This document shows, one piece after another, positions 8,392-16,563 of a stretch of DNA of 64,000 nt. The position numbers and the translations under genes are program-made. The notes beneath the pieces were generated by a model. The model was not told the origin of the DNA. It searched no databases and saw only the letters and a program-made list of their open reading frames with translations. Source of the stretch: Elusimicrobiota bacterium (GTDB taxonomy: Bacteria > Elusimicrobiota > Elusimicrobia > UBA1565); the NCBI GenBank assembly GCA_003450735.1, contig DMEZ01000014.1:13172-77171 (forward strand). Reading direction: 5' to 3'. Every line of letters starts with the position of its first letter. Positions within the stretch are counted from its first letter, which is position 1.

Positions 8392-9691
8392 CCATGACCT
8401 CCCGGCGGCGCTGGGCGGGAAGCCCGCCTTCTCCAAGCCCTTCCGGGCATACCAGCCCATCGGGCGCGAAGAGCTGGACGCGGCCGTCGCCGTCCTCAAG
8501 AGCGGAAAGCTCTCGGGCTTCATCGGCGCCTGGGTGCCCGAGTTCTACGGCGGCCCCCGGGTGCGGCGCCTGGAAGAGCGCTGGGCCCGGTACTTCGGGG
8601 TGCGGCACGCCCTGAGCGTCAACTCGGCGACCTCCGGCCTCTACGCCGCCATCGGCGCGCTGGGGATCGAGCCGGGCGACGAGGTCATCGTGACGCCCAC
8701 CACCATGAGCGCGACCGTGACCGGCATCGTGCTCTACCAGGCCGTCCCGGTCTTCGCGGACATCTCCCCCGACACCTTCTGCATCGACCCCGCCGAGGTG
8801 GAGCGCCTGATCACGCCCCGCACCCGCGCCATCATCGCCGTCGACATCTACGGAGCGACCGCCGACTGGCGGCGCCTGCGGGGGATCGCGCGCAGGCACG
8901 GCCTCCAGCTCATCGAGGACTCCGCCCAATCCCTCGGCGGACGCTACCTGGGCCGCCGGAGCGGGACCTTCGGGGACATCGGAGTCTTCAGCCTCAACCG
9001 GCACAAGCACATCCACTGCGGCGAGGGGGGCCTCTGCGTCACCGACGACGACCGGCTCGCCGAGCGCATCCGTCTGATCCGCAACCACGGAGAGGCGGTG
9101 GTAGGGGCCAGGGGAACGAAGGACATCGTCAACATCCTCGGCTTCAATTTCCGCATGAACGAGGTCGAGGCGGCGATCTCCCTCGAGCAGCTCAAGAAGC
9201 TCGAGGGGCTCGTCCGTGAACGGATCAAGATCAGCGACGCGGTCCGCGACGCGTTCCGGGGCCTGGAGGGGATCACCGTGCCGGAGGTGCCGGCCGGCAT
9301 GCGGCACGTGTACTACTACCTCTGCCTCAAGCTCGACCCGAGGAAGGCGGGCCTCTCCAGAAAGGCCTTCGTCCAGGCGATGAACCTGGAAGGCGTCCCC
9401 TTGCGCGAAGGCGGCTACGAGCCCATCTACTACCAGCCGATGTACCAGCGGAAGATCGCCTTCGGGCGGAAAGGCTACCCCTTCACCGCCCCGTACTACC
9501 GGGGGAAGGCCGACTACCGGCGCGGACTCTGCCCGGTCGCGGAGAGGATGTGGGAGCGAGAGCTCTTCTATTTCCCCACCCAATCCTCCATGCCCTGCGC
9601 CGCCGAGGCCGCGAGGATGGGCCCCGCAGCGCGGCGCATCCTCCGGCACGCCGCCGCCGTCGAGAAGAGGCTCGCCGCTCATGGGCGCTAG
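8384..9691 (+). CDS. DegT/DnrJ/EryC1 PLP-dependent sugar aminotransferase
   Basis: A 435-residue enzyme with the family layout: SVNSATSGLYAAIGALGI (cofactor phosphate region), GDEVIVTPTTMSATV, EDSAQSLGGRYLGRRSG, and the Schiff-base lysine K208 in LNRHKHIHCGEGG. A conserved GFNFRMNEVEAAI block follows. It is longer than most members by ~50 residues at the C terminus, which includes a Tyr-rich stretch (YEPIYYQPMYQ). The substrate would be a keto-sugar nucleotide or keto-sugar acid. It overlaps the cytidylyltransferase by 8 nt and the following oxidoreductase by 11 nt. A pairing with the adjacent Gfo/Idh dehydrogenase (oxidise to ketone, then transaminate) is a common two-step amino-sugar route. 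Confidence 0.85.
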   Translation: MTSHDLPAALGGKPAFSKPFRAYQPIGREELDAAVAVLKSGKLSGFIGAWVPEFYGGPRVRRLEERWARYFGVRHALSVNSATSGLYAAIGALGIEPGDEVIVTPTTMSATVTGIVLYQAVPVFADISPDTFCIDPAEVERLITPRTRAIIAVDIYGATADWRRLRGIARRHGLQLIEDSAQSLGGRYLGRRSGTFGDIGVFSLNRHKHIHCGEGGLCVTDDDRLAERIRLIRNHGEAVVGARGTKDIVNILGFNFRMNEVEAAISLEQLKKLEGLVRERIKISDAVRDAFRGLEGITVPEVPAGMRHVYYYLCLKLDPRKAGLSRKAFVQAMNLEGVPLREGGYEPIYYQPMYQRKIAFGRKGYPFTAPYYRGKADYRRGLCPVAERMWERELFYFPTQSSMPCAAEAARMGPAARRILRHAAAVEKRLAAHGR

Positions 9692-10691
9692 ACGCCCGGT
9701 CAGCGTCGGAGTCATCGGGCTCGGCCGGTCGGGCTGGGACCTGCACGTCCGGAGCCTGAGAGACGACCCGCGCTACCGCATCGCGGCCGCCTGCGACCCG
9801 CTCGAAGGACGGCGCAGGCAGGCCCGACGCGAGCTGGGCTGCGCCGTCTACGCGGGCCACGAGGGCCTCCTCGCCCATCCGGGGCTGGAGCTCGCAGTGA
9901 TCGCCTCGAAGAGCAACGACCACGTCCCGATGGCGCGGGGCGCCCTGGAGCGGGGGTTGCACGTCGTCCTCGAGAAGCCCCTGGCCTCTTCGGCCCGGGA
10001 ATTCTCGAAGCTCCAGGCCCTCGCCAGGAAGAGGAAGCGCCTCCTGAGCCCGTACTACAACTTCCGCTTCAGCAGGGACTTCCTGCTCATCCAGTCTCTG
10101 CTGAAAAAAGGACTCATCGGGAAGCCTTTCCTGATCAAGCGCCAAGTCGGCTATTTCAACCGCAGGGAGGACTGGCAGGCGCGGTCGGACGAGGGCGGCG
10201 GCATCCTGAACGCGGCGACCGTCCATTCCATCGACCAGGTGATCCACCTCCTCCAGGAACGGCCCCGCCTGGAATGGTTCGACCTGCGCAAGCTGATCTC
10301 CAAGGGGGACGCCCCCGACCACTCGAAGCTCCTGCTGCGCTTCCCCGGCGGATGCGTCGCGGACATCGAAGTCTCCTGGGCGCAGGCCTTCTCCGGTCCC
10401 GAGTGGCTCATCTACGGGACCCGCGGCGCCCTCCGCTCCCTCCCAGGCGTCCTCGAAGCGACATGGCACAGGCGGCGCGACGTCCTCCGAGGCAGGCCCG
10501 AAGACCGCTCCTACCTCTCCGGCGAGAGGATCCATTGGAAGTCGTTGAAGATCCCGGTGGAGCGAGGCTTCTCCACCGACTACTACGGCCGGCTCTGGGG
10601 CGCGCTCCGGCGCGGCAGGACGCCCCCGGTGCCCTCCGAAAGCGCCCTCGAAGCCCTCCGCGTCCTAGACCTGTGCCGACGGACGCGTTAA
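9681..10691 (+). CDS. Gfo/Idh/MocA-family oxidoreductase
   Basis: A 336-residue NAD(P)-dependent sugar dehydrogenase. The N-terminal fold VGVIGLGRSGWDLHV is followed by the family hallmark EKP (HVVLEKPLA, about residues 93-101) and the C-terminal alpha/beta substrate domain. The family oxidises or reduces hydroxyls of sugars and sugar nucleotides. It overlaps the upstream aminotransferase by 11 nt, so the two probably act in sequence to place an amino group on a ring carbon. Eight bases separate its stop from the next start. Substrate and direction are unknown. Confidence 0.85.
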   Translation: MGARRPVSVGVIGLGRSGWDLHVRSLRDDPRYRIAAACDPLEGRRRQARRELGCAVYAGHEGLLAHPGLELAVIASKSNDHVPMARGALERGLHVVLEKPLASSAREFSKLQALARKRKRLLSPYYNFRFSRDFLLIQSLLKKGLIGKPFLIKRQVGYFNRREDWQARSDEGGGILNAATVHSIDQVIHLLQERPRLEWFDLRKLISKGDAPDHSKLLLRFPGGCVADIEVSWAQAFSGPEWLIYGTRGALRSLPGVLEATWHRRRDVLRGRPEDRSYLSGERIHWKSLKIPVERGFSTDYYGRLWGALRRGRTPPVPSESALEALRVLDLCRRTR

Positions 10692-10699
10692 GGACGGAG

Positions 10700-12544
10700 A
10701 TGGGGACATCGCCCTCGGAGCCGGTCTTCATCCCTGGCGACTCCCCCCTCCAAGCCTTCAGCCTCCTCCTCCTCCTCCTGGTCCATGACCGGATCCTGCT
10801 CACCCCCCACGCCTTCGAGCGCATGAAGAGGACGCTCGCACGGCTGGGCCTGGAGGGACGCATCGGCATCCTGGACTGCAAGGCGGGAGACCATCCCGGC
10901 CTCTGGTACGAGACCAACCTCGAGACCCTGCGGCTCGCGGAGGAAGCCTGGCGCGCGGCCACGGCGGGAACGGCCCATCTGGCGAGCGCCTATGACCGCT
11001 TCTTCCGCTCCGACAAGATGGACGTCTTCCTCAAGGGACAGCTGGCTCTGGAACTATTCGCCGTCCTGCTCGACCTCCACCTATTGCGGCTGACGCCCGA
11101 CGTGCCCACCCGCGCGGCCCTCTTTTTGCCCGACACGCCCCTGAACCGTTTCGCGATGGACCACCTGAGGAAGACCCGCGGCTTCAGCCCAAACGCCTCG
11201 TGGGTCATGTCGATGGGCTGGCTGGCCCTCCCCCTCTACTATCTCTGGCTCGTCCGGGAGGTCTTCCGGCGAGGATTCCGCCTAGGCTCCGAGCGCAAAG
11301 CGTACGCGGTCGCCCGGGAGCTCTCCGACGGATTCGGCCGCGCGGTGCTCCGCGACGACCCCATGGTGGACGGCCGCGGCATCCAGCCGCGGGACGTCCT
11401 CTTTTTGGACCGCTCCCGGGAGAGCCCCCACCCGGCCGCCGGCGAGTGCCCTGAGCTCGGCTACGACCTCCAGGATTTGGACACGCTGCCGATCCCCCTG
11501 GGGCCCGGCGCAGCCGCCCCGCTCCTGTTCTACTTCGTGCGCCCCGTCCTAGACGCGCTCCGGCTGGCCGCCCAAGGCAACCTCCAGCTGCTCCCGGCCG
11601 CGGCGTTCTTCCTCAAGCAATCCTGGCCTTACGACGTCCTGCTGCGCTCGTTCCGTGTGCGGCTCATCTCCTCCAACAAGGACTGGGGGGACGTGCCGCA
11701 GACCATGGCCGCCAACCGGCACGGGGCGCGCTCCTTCCTCATCCAGTGGAGCGACATCACCGCCTACCCGGAGATCCATCACGCCTTCATCGCCCACGAC
11801 CTGTATTTCTTCTGGGGCGAGGGCCACCGGGATTTCCACGCCGGCCACAAGAAGATTGCGCAGCCGCTCTCGACTGGATGCATCTTCAAAGCCAGCTTCC
11901 TGGAGCAGCGCCGGAGGGCCGACGCCCTGCGCGAGAGGATCGGCCTGGGGCGCGGCCGGGCCGTCTCGTTCTTCGACACCACGTTCGGAGACGTCTACGA
12001 GTACCCCGAGGCGATGTTCCTGCGGTATCTGGATTCCATGCGGCTCTGCGCCCGCGCCCTGCCCGAGACCCTGTTCCTGCTCAAGCGCAAGCGGTTCTGG
12101 CTCGACTCCTACGACAGCCTAATCAGCCCGACCCATCGGGCCGCCTACCGTGAGCGCTGGGACGCCCTGCGAACGCTGCCGAACTTCAAGGACGTCTCGG
12201 GCTCGGTCCGCGACCCGGAAGCCCTCATCGCCGTCTCGGACGTGGTCGTCACCCTGGCCATGACCTCGCCGAGCACCATCGCGCTGCTGTGCGGGGTCGA
12301 CGCCCTCTACTACGACGACAGCGGCAACCGCCAGCATCCCTTCTGCCGCCTGCCCGAGAAGCGGCTCGTCCTGGACGCCCCGCAGGCCCTGGCGGACCGT
12401 GTCGCCGAGATCCTCCAGGGGCGCGCCCGCCCGACCCAGCTGCTCAGCGAGAGCGATCTGCGCCCCCTGGACGCCCACCGGGACGCTGGGGCCCTGGAGC
12501 GCATCCGGGACGTCCTGCGTGCCGAGCTCTCCTCGTCAAAGTGA
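10700..12544 (+). CDS. Large GT-B-like surface carbohydrate biosynthesis protein
   Basis: A 614-residue soluble-looking protein. ATG 10700 follows a strong AGGACGGAG-type ribosome-binding sequence. The C-terminal third has the layout of GT-B proteins of the CDP-glycerol transferase / surface-carbohydrate type: FFDTTFGDVYEYPE, ETLFLLKRKR, and the SDVVVTLAMTSPSTIALL loop followed by an acidic YYDD motif, where a donor nucleotide would bind. Similar S/T-S-x-x-x-A-L signatures recur in the genes at 16564 and 21573, so these may be three divergent relatives. The N-terminal half (residues 1-~300) is not recognisable. A role in transferring an activated sugar acid or alditol phosphate to the glycan is inference. 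Its stop codon lies inside the next gene's promoter. Confidence 0.6.
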   Translation: MGTSPSEPVFIPGDSPLQAFSLLLLLLVHDRILLTPHAFERMKRTLARLGLEGRIGILDCKAGDHPGLWYETNLETLRLAEEAWRAATAGTAHLASAYDRFFRSDKMDVFLKGQLALELFAVLLDLHLLRLTPDVPTRAALFLPDTPLNRFAMDHLRKTRGFSPNASWVMSMGWLALPLYYLWLVREVFRRGFRLGSERKAYAVARELSDGFGRAVLRDDPMVDGRGIQPRDVLFLDRSRESPHPAAGECPELGYDLQDLDTLPIPLGPGAAAPLLFYFVRPVLDALRLAAQGNLQLLPAAAFFLKQSWPYDVLLRSFRVRLISSNKDWGDVPQTMAANRHGARSFLIQWSDITAYPEIHHAFIAHDLYFFWGEGHRDFHAGHKKIAQPLSTGCIFKASFLEQRRRADALRERIGLGRGRAVSFFDTTFGDVYEYPEAMFLRYLDSMRLCARALPETLFLLKRKRFWLDSYDSLISPTHRAAYRERWDALRTLPNFKDVSGSVRDPEALIAVSDVVVTLAMTSPSTIALLCGVDALYYDDSGNRQHPFCRLPEKRLVLDAPQALADRVAEILQGRARPTQLLSESDLRPLDAHRDAGALERIRDVLRAELSSSK

Positions 12545-12550
12545 TAGAAT
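12542..12550 (+). promoter_or_regulatory. Extended -10 promoter (TGaTAGAAT) abutting the ptmE-like start
   Basis: The motif TGATAGAAT ends 6 nt before ATG 12557, so transcription would begin at or within a base of the start codon, giving a leaderless message. No Shine-Dalgarno sequence and no good -35 hexamer are visible. The upstream gene's TGA stop is part of the motif. Confidence 0.6.
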
Positions 12551-12556
12551 AGGGGC

Positions 12557-13621
12557 ATGATCCCGACCCATCCTTTCGAGCTCCCGCCCAGCGCGACCAT
12601 GCGCGAGGCGATGCGCAAGATGGTCGGCCCCCCCTCGAGCCTCATGATCATGGTCGTCGACGGGAAGCGCCGGCTGCTGGGCGTCGTCGTGGATTCCGAC
12701 CTGCGGAAAGCGATGCTCTGCGGGCTGCCGCTGAGCGCCCCGCTGTCCCAGATCATGAACGCCAAGCCGTTCACCTTGCCCTGCACGCTGGATCGATCCG
12801 CGATCTGCGAGATCTTCCGCAAGACCCCCCGCAACCAGATCCCGCTGGTGGACGAGCGCGGCCGCGTGACGAGCCTCGCCTACATCGGAGACTACCTTTC
12901 CTCCCGGAAGGAGCGGCCGAACTGGGTGGTGCTCCTGGTCGGCGGGGCCGGCCGGCGCCTCCATCCCCTCACCCGGCTCCGCCCGAAGCCGCTGCTGCCC
13001 GTCGGCGACAAGCCTTTGCTCGAGACCATCCTCGAACAGTTCTCGGCGGCAGGCTTCCACAATTTCATCCTCGCCATCAACCGCCACGCCGATCAGTTCC
13101 GGAGCCATTTCGGCGACGGCTCCCGCCTGGGGCTCGACATCCGCTATGTGCATGAGCGCAAGCCCCTCGGCACCGCGGGAGCCCTCTCGCTGCTGCCCGG
13201 CCCCGTCCGCGACCCGCTGATCGTCATGAACGGGGACCTGCTGACCAAGGTCAACTTCGAGAACCTGCTGGATTTCCATAAGGAAGAAGGCTGCCTGGCC
13301 ACCCTGTGCGTACGCGAGTACGATTTCCAGGTCCCCTTCGGCGTCATCCGGATGGAGGGGCATCGGCTCCTCAAGATCATCGAGAAGCCGACCCACCGGT
13401 TCTTCGTGAACGCCGGCATCTACGTCCTCGAACCCTCCGTCCTGGGCTGGATCCCCAAGAACCGCCGCTTCGACATGCCCGACCTCCTCGCCGCGATCCT
13501 GAAGAAGCGCCACCGGTCCATCGGCTGCTTCCCGATACGCGAGTACTGGATCGACATCGGCCGGATGGGCGACTACGAACGCGCCCAGGAAGAGTTCCCC
13601 GACCACTTCAGCCCCGGATGA
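12557..13621 (+). CDS. ptmE: CBS-domain sugar-1-phosphate nucleotidyltransferase (PtmE-like)
   Basis: A 354-residue protein with two CBS motifs in residues ~1-115 (LGVVVDSDLRKAML, IPLVDERGRVTSLAY) followed by a nucleotidyltransferase: VVLLVGGAGRRLHPLTRLRPKPLLPVG, GTAGALSLL, VMNGDLLTKV, VNAGIYVLEP. This combination is characteristic of PtmE, which makes GDP-glucosamine or GDP-GlcNAc at the head of the Campylobacter legionaminate route. Genes similar to the downstream enzymes LegB, LegC, LegG and LegI are also in this window. It has its own near-leaderless promoter, and its stop overlaps the LegC-like ATG at 13618. GTP versus UTP specificity cannot be read off directly. Confidence 0.82.
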   Translation: MIPTHPFELPPSATMREAMRKMVGPPSSLMIMVVDGKRRLLGVVVDSDLRKAMLCGLPLSAPLSQIMNAKPFTLPCTLDRSAICEIFRKTPRNQIPLVDERGRVTSLAYIGDYLSSRKERPNWVVLLVGGAGRRLHPLTRLRPKPLLPVGDKPLLETILEQFSAAGFHNFILAINRHADQFRSHFGDGSRLGLDIRYVHERKPLGTAGALSLLPGPVRDPLIVMNGDLLTKVNFENLLDFHKEEGCLATLCVREYDFQVPFGVIRMEGHRLLKIIEKPTHRFFVNAGIYVLEPSVLGWIPKNRRFDMPDLLAAILKKRHRSIGCFPIREYWIDIGRMGDYERAQEEFPDHFSPG

Positions 13622-14775
13622 ACGGCCCAGACCGCATCCCTCTCTCCGAACCCTCGATCCAGGGCGCCGCCTGGAAGTACGTGCGGGACTGCCTCGACAC
13701 CGGCTGGGTCTCCTCGGTCGGCCGCTACGTGTCGGGATTCGAGCTCGCCATCGCCCGCTACACCGGCTCCCGGCGCGCGGTCGCCGGCGTCAACGGCACG
13801 GCATGCCTCCACACCGCCCTGCGCGCGCTCGGGATCGGCCCGGGCGACGCGGTTGCGGTGCCTGCCATGACTTTCATCGCCACCGCCAACGCCGTGGCCC
13901 ACTGCGGGGCGGAGTGCGTCTTCGTCGACTGCGACCCGGCCCGGTTCAACCTGGACCCGGACGCCCTCGAGGACCTGCTGGAGAACCGGTGCCGGCGGAG
14001 GCGGGGCCGGCTCTTGACGCCCTCCGGAGCCCCTCTCAAGGCAATCCTCCCGGCCCATATCCTGGGCTACCCGGCCGCGATGGCCCGGCTCCTGCGCATC
14101 GCACGCCGCCGCGGACTGCTCGTCATCGAGGATGCGGCGGAGAGCATCGGTTCCTGGATCGGCGGCCGCCACACGGGAACGCTCGGCGACGCCGGCATCC
14201 TCAGCTTCAACGGGAACAAGATCATCACCTGCGGCGGGGGAGGGATGGTCCTCGCTGGCGACCCCGCCCTCGCCCGGCGCATCAAGCACCTCACCCAGCA
14301 GGCGAAGTCCTCCGGGAAGGAATACATCCACGACGAGATCGGCTTCAACTACCGCATGACGAACCTCTCCGCCGCCCTCGGGCTCTCGCAGCTGGAGCTC
14401 CTCCCCCGCTTCCTGCGCCAGCGCGAGCGCATCGCCCGATGGTACGGCCGACGCCTGGGCGGCGTCCCCGTGGCGCCGGTCGGGGAGACGATCCGCTGGA
14501 ACCGCTGGCTGCTCTCCGTCCAGGCCGCGTCCCACGCAGAGCAGGAGCGGCTCCTGAAGGCCCTCCTCGCCGCGGGCTGCATCGCGCGCAAGCTCTGGCA
14601 GCCCCTCCCTTGGCAGAAGCCTTACCGCAGCCGGGCACACGCTCCGGCCCCGAACGCCGAGCGGGCCTACAGGACGCTCATCAACATCCCCTCCTCGACT
14701 TCCCTGACGGAGGCCCAGACGGACCGGGTCGCGCACATCCTCAAGACAGCCGCCCTTGAGCGGGCGCTGCTCTAG
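13618..14775 (+). CDS. legC: LegC-like PLP-dependent aminotransferase
   Basis: A 385-residue DegT-family enzyme whose N terminus (PLSEPSIQGAAWKYV, then CLDTGWVSSVGRYV) is characteristic of the LegC branch. LegC aminates the 4-keto-6-deoxy sugar nucleotide made by LegB. The Schiff-base lysine is K201 in SFNGNKIITCGGGG; VNGTACLHTAL and EDAAESIGSW are also present. It directly follows the PtmE-like gene with a 4-nt overlap, consistent with GDP-linked legionaminate synthesis. A LegH-type N-acetyltransferase is not evident next to it. It ends two bases before the ABC transporter ATG. Confidence 0.85.
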   Translation: MNGPDRIPLSEPSIQGAAWKYVRDCLDTGWVSSVGRYVSGFELAIARYTGSRRAVAGVNGTACLHTALRALGIGPGDAVAVPAMTFIATANAVAHCGAECVFVDCDPARFNLDPDALEDLLENRCRRRRGRLLTPSGAPLKAILPAHILGYPAAMARLLRIARRRGLLVIEDAAESIGSWIGGRHTGTLGDAGILSFNGNKIITCGGGGMVLAGDPALARRIKHLTQQAKSSGKEYIHDEIGFNYRMTNLSAALGLSQLELLPRFLRQRERIARWYGRRLGGVPVAPVGETIRWNRWLLSVQAASHAEQERLLKALLAAGCIARKLWQPLPWQKPYRSRAHAPAPNAERAYRTLINIPSSTSLTEAQTDRVAHILKTAALERALL

Positions 14776-14777
14776 CG

Positions 14778-16553
14778 ATGCCCTTCTGGAGGCTCTACCG
14801 CCGCTTCCTGACCCCCTATCGCGGGCGCCTCGCGGCGCTGGCCGCCTTGATGGTCGCCGCCACCCTCTCCGAAGGCGTCGGCCTGGGGCTCTTCTATCCG
14901 CTCATCGAATACATCCAGCGCGGAGACGCCTTCTTCAACGAGGGCGCCGCCCGCCGCCTCTTCTCCGCGCTCTCGACCGTCGGCCTGCAGCCCTCGGTGC
15001 TCGTCTTCATCCTGCTCATCTTCGGGGTCATCGTCGCGACGCTCCTGCTGAAGCTGGCCGTGTTCGTCCTCTCGGCCCGCATCTACAATCCCCTCATGAA
15101 GGACCTGCGCGACGAGGCCTTCGGACGCATCCTCCGCTCCCACCTCTTCTACTTCTACTCGGGCTCCAGCGCGACCCTGAACCGGACACTCGAGAACGAG
15201 GTCGAGTACTTGGGCCAGTCCTTCAACTTCATCGTGCTCATCGCGGCGAGCGCCCTCTCGATCCTGGTGTACGTGGCGTTCATCGTCACGGTCTCCTGGA
15301 AGCTGACCGCCCTGGTCTGCCTCCTCGGCGCGCTGCGCTACGGGGTGTCCGGCATCTTCATCCGCCGCACCCGTGCGCTGGGCGACAAGCACATCGCCAT
15401 CATGACCCGCCTGAAATCCGTCCTCATCTCCATGCATCAGGGCATCGACGTCGTCAAATGCTTCGGCACGGAGGAGCGGGAGACCGAATCCTTCCGCCAC
15501 CTGACCCAAGAGATCGAGGCCAACGCCACGGCCGTGGCCGACGCCCAGGCGTCCAACAGCCTCAGCGAGGGGATCCTGGGCGACGGGCTGCTCTGCGTGC
15601 TCGTCTATCTGGCCGTCTCCAGGCTCTCCGTATCCGGAGCCGCCCTGCTGACGTTCCTGGTGATCCTGACCCGGATCATCCCGAAGATCACGAACATCAA
15701 CGACGGCCGCATCCGGGTCGCGGAATACCTGTCCAGGGTGTCCCTGCTTCCCGAAGCCCTCTCAGACTCCGGCCTTCCCGTGCTCAGCTGGGGCGACTGC
15801 GAGAAGCCCGCCTTCGAGAGCCGCATCGCCTTCGAGGAGGTCGGCTTCCGTTACCCCAGCGCCGACTCGGCGGCCCTCACGGGGGTGCGCTTCACCCTGG
15901 GCAAGGGGGAGACCCTGGCCGTCGTGGGAGAATCCGGCTCGGGCAAGACGACCCTGGCGCGGCTCCTCCTGCGGCTCTTCGACCCGACCGAAGGCCGCAT
16001 CACCGTCGACGGCGTGCCCCTGCCCTCGATCCGTCGCGGGGATTGGACGCGGCTCATCAGCGTCGTCAGCCAGGACACCTTCATCTTCGACGACACGCTG
16101 GAGAACAACGTCAAATACGGCGCACCCGCCTGCAGCCGCGAGGCGTTCACGGAGGCCCTGCGCCGCTCGCGGTCGCTTGAGTTCGTCTCGGCGCTCCCCC
16201 AGAAGGAGCAGACCCGGGTCGGAGAGCGCGGCGTCCTCCTTTCGGGCGGGCAGCGCCAACGCATCGCCATCGCCCGCGCTTTCCTGCGGGACGCCCCGAT
16301 TTTGGTTTTGGACGAAGCGACCAGCGCCATGGACGCGGTCACCGAGCAGATGATCCAGGAGGCCACCGACGAGCTGGCGCAGAACCGCACGCTCCTCGTC
16401 ATCGCCCACCGCTTCACCACGATCCGGGGGGCGGACCGCATCCTAGTTCTCGAGAAGGGACGCATCGCGGAAGTCGGGACGCACGAGGAGCTTTTGGCGA
16501 AGGGCCGCCTCTACCAACGCTACCACGCGCTGCAATGCGTTCCCGAGCGATGA
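14778..16553 (+). CDS. ABC transporter, fused permease/ATPase (MsbA/PglK-type flippase)
   Basis: A 591-residue half-transporter. Hydrophobic helices occupy residues ~15-300 (the first around LAALAALMVAATLSEGVGLG, later ones around VFILLIFGVIVATLLL). The ATPase follows, with Walker A GESGSGKTT near 385-393, signature LLSGGQRQR, Walker B ILVLDEATSAMD and an H-loop in VIAHRF. Homodimers of this type flip lipid-linked saccharides or lipid A across the inner membrane. Its position in a glycan operon, two bases after the LegC-like gene, suggests a lipid-linked oligosaccharide flippase of the PglK kind. The specific cargo is not determinable. Confidence 0.88.
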   Translation: MPFWRLYRRFLTPYRGRLAALAALMVAATLSEGVGLGLFYPLIEYIQRGDAFFNEGAARRLFSALSTVGLQPSVLVFILLIFGVIVATLLLKLAVFVLSARIYNPLMKDLRDEAFGRILRSHLFYFYSGSSATLNRTLENEVEYLGQSFNFIVLIAASALSILVYVAFIVTVSWKLTALVCLLGALRYGVSGIFIRRTRALGDKHIAIMTRLKSVLISMHQGIDVVKCFGTEERETESFRHLTQEIEANATAVADAQASNSLSEGILGDGLLCVLVYLAVSRLSVSGAALLTFLVILTRIIPKITNINDGRIRVAEYLSRVSLLPEALSDSGLPVLSWGDCEKPAFESRIAFEEVGFRYPSADSAALTGVRFTLGKGETLAVVGESGSGKTTLARLLLRLFDPTEGRITVDGVPLPSIRRGDWTRLISVVSQDTFIFDDTLENNVKYGAPACSREAFTEALRRSRSLEFVSALPQKEQTRVGERGVLLSGGQRQRIAIARAFLRDAPILVLDEATSAMDAVTEQMIQEATDELAQNRTLLVIAHRFTTIRGADRILVLEKGRIAEVGTHEELLAKGRLYQRYHALQCVPER

Positions 16554-16563
16554 GCCGGCCTCC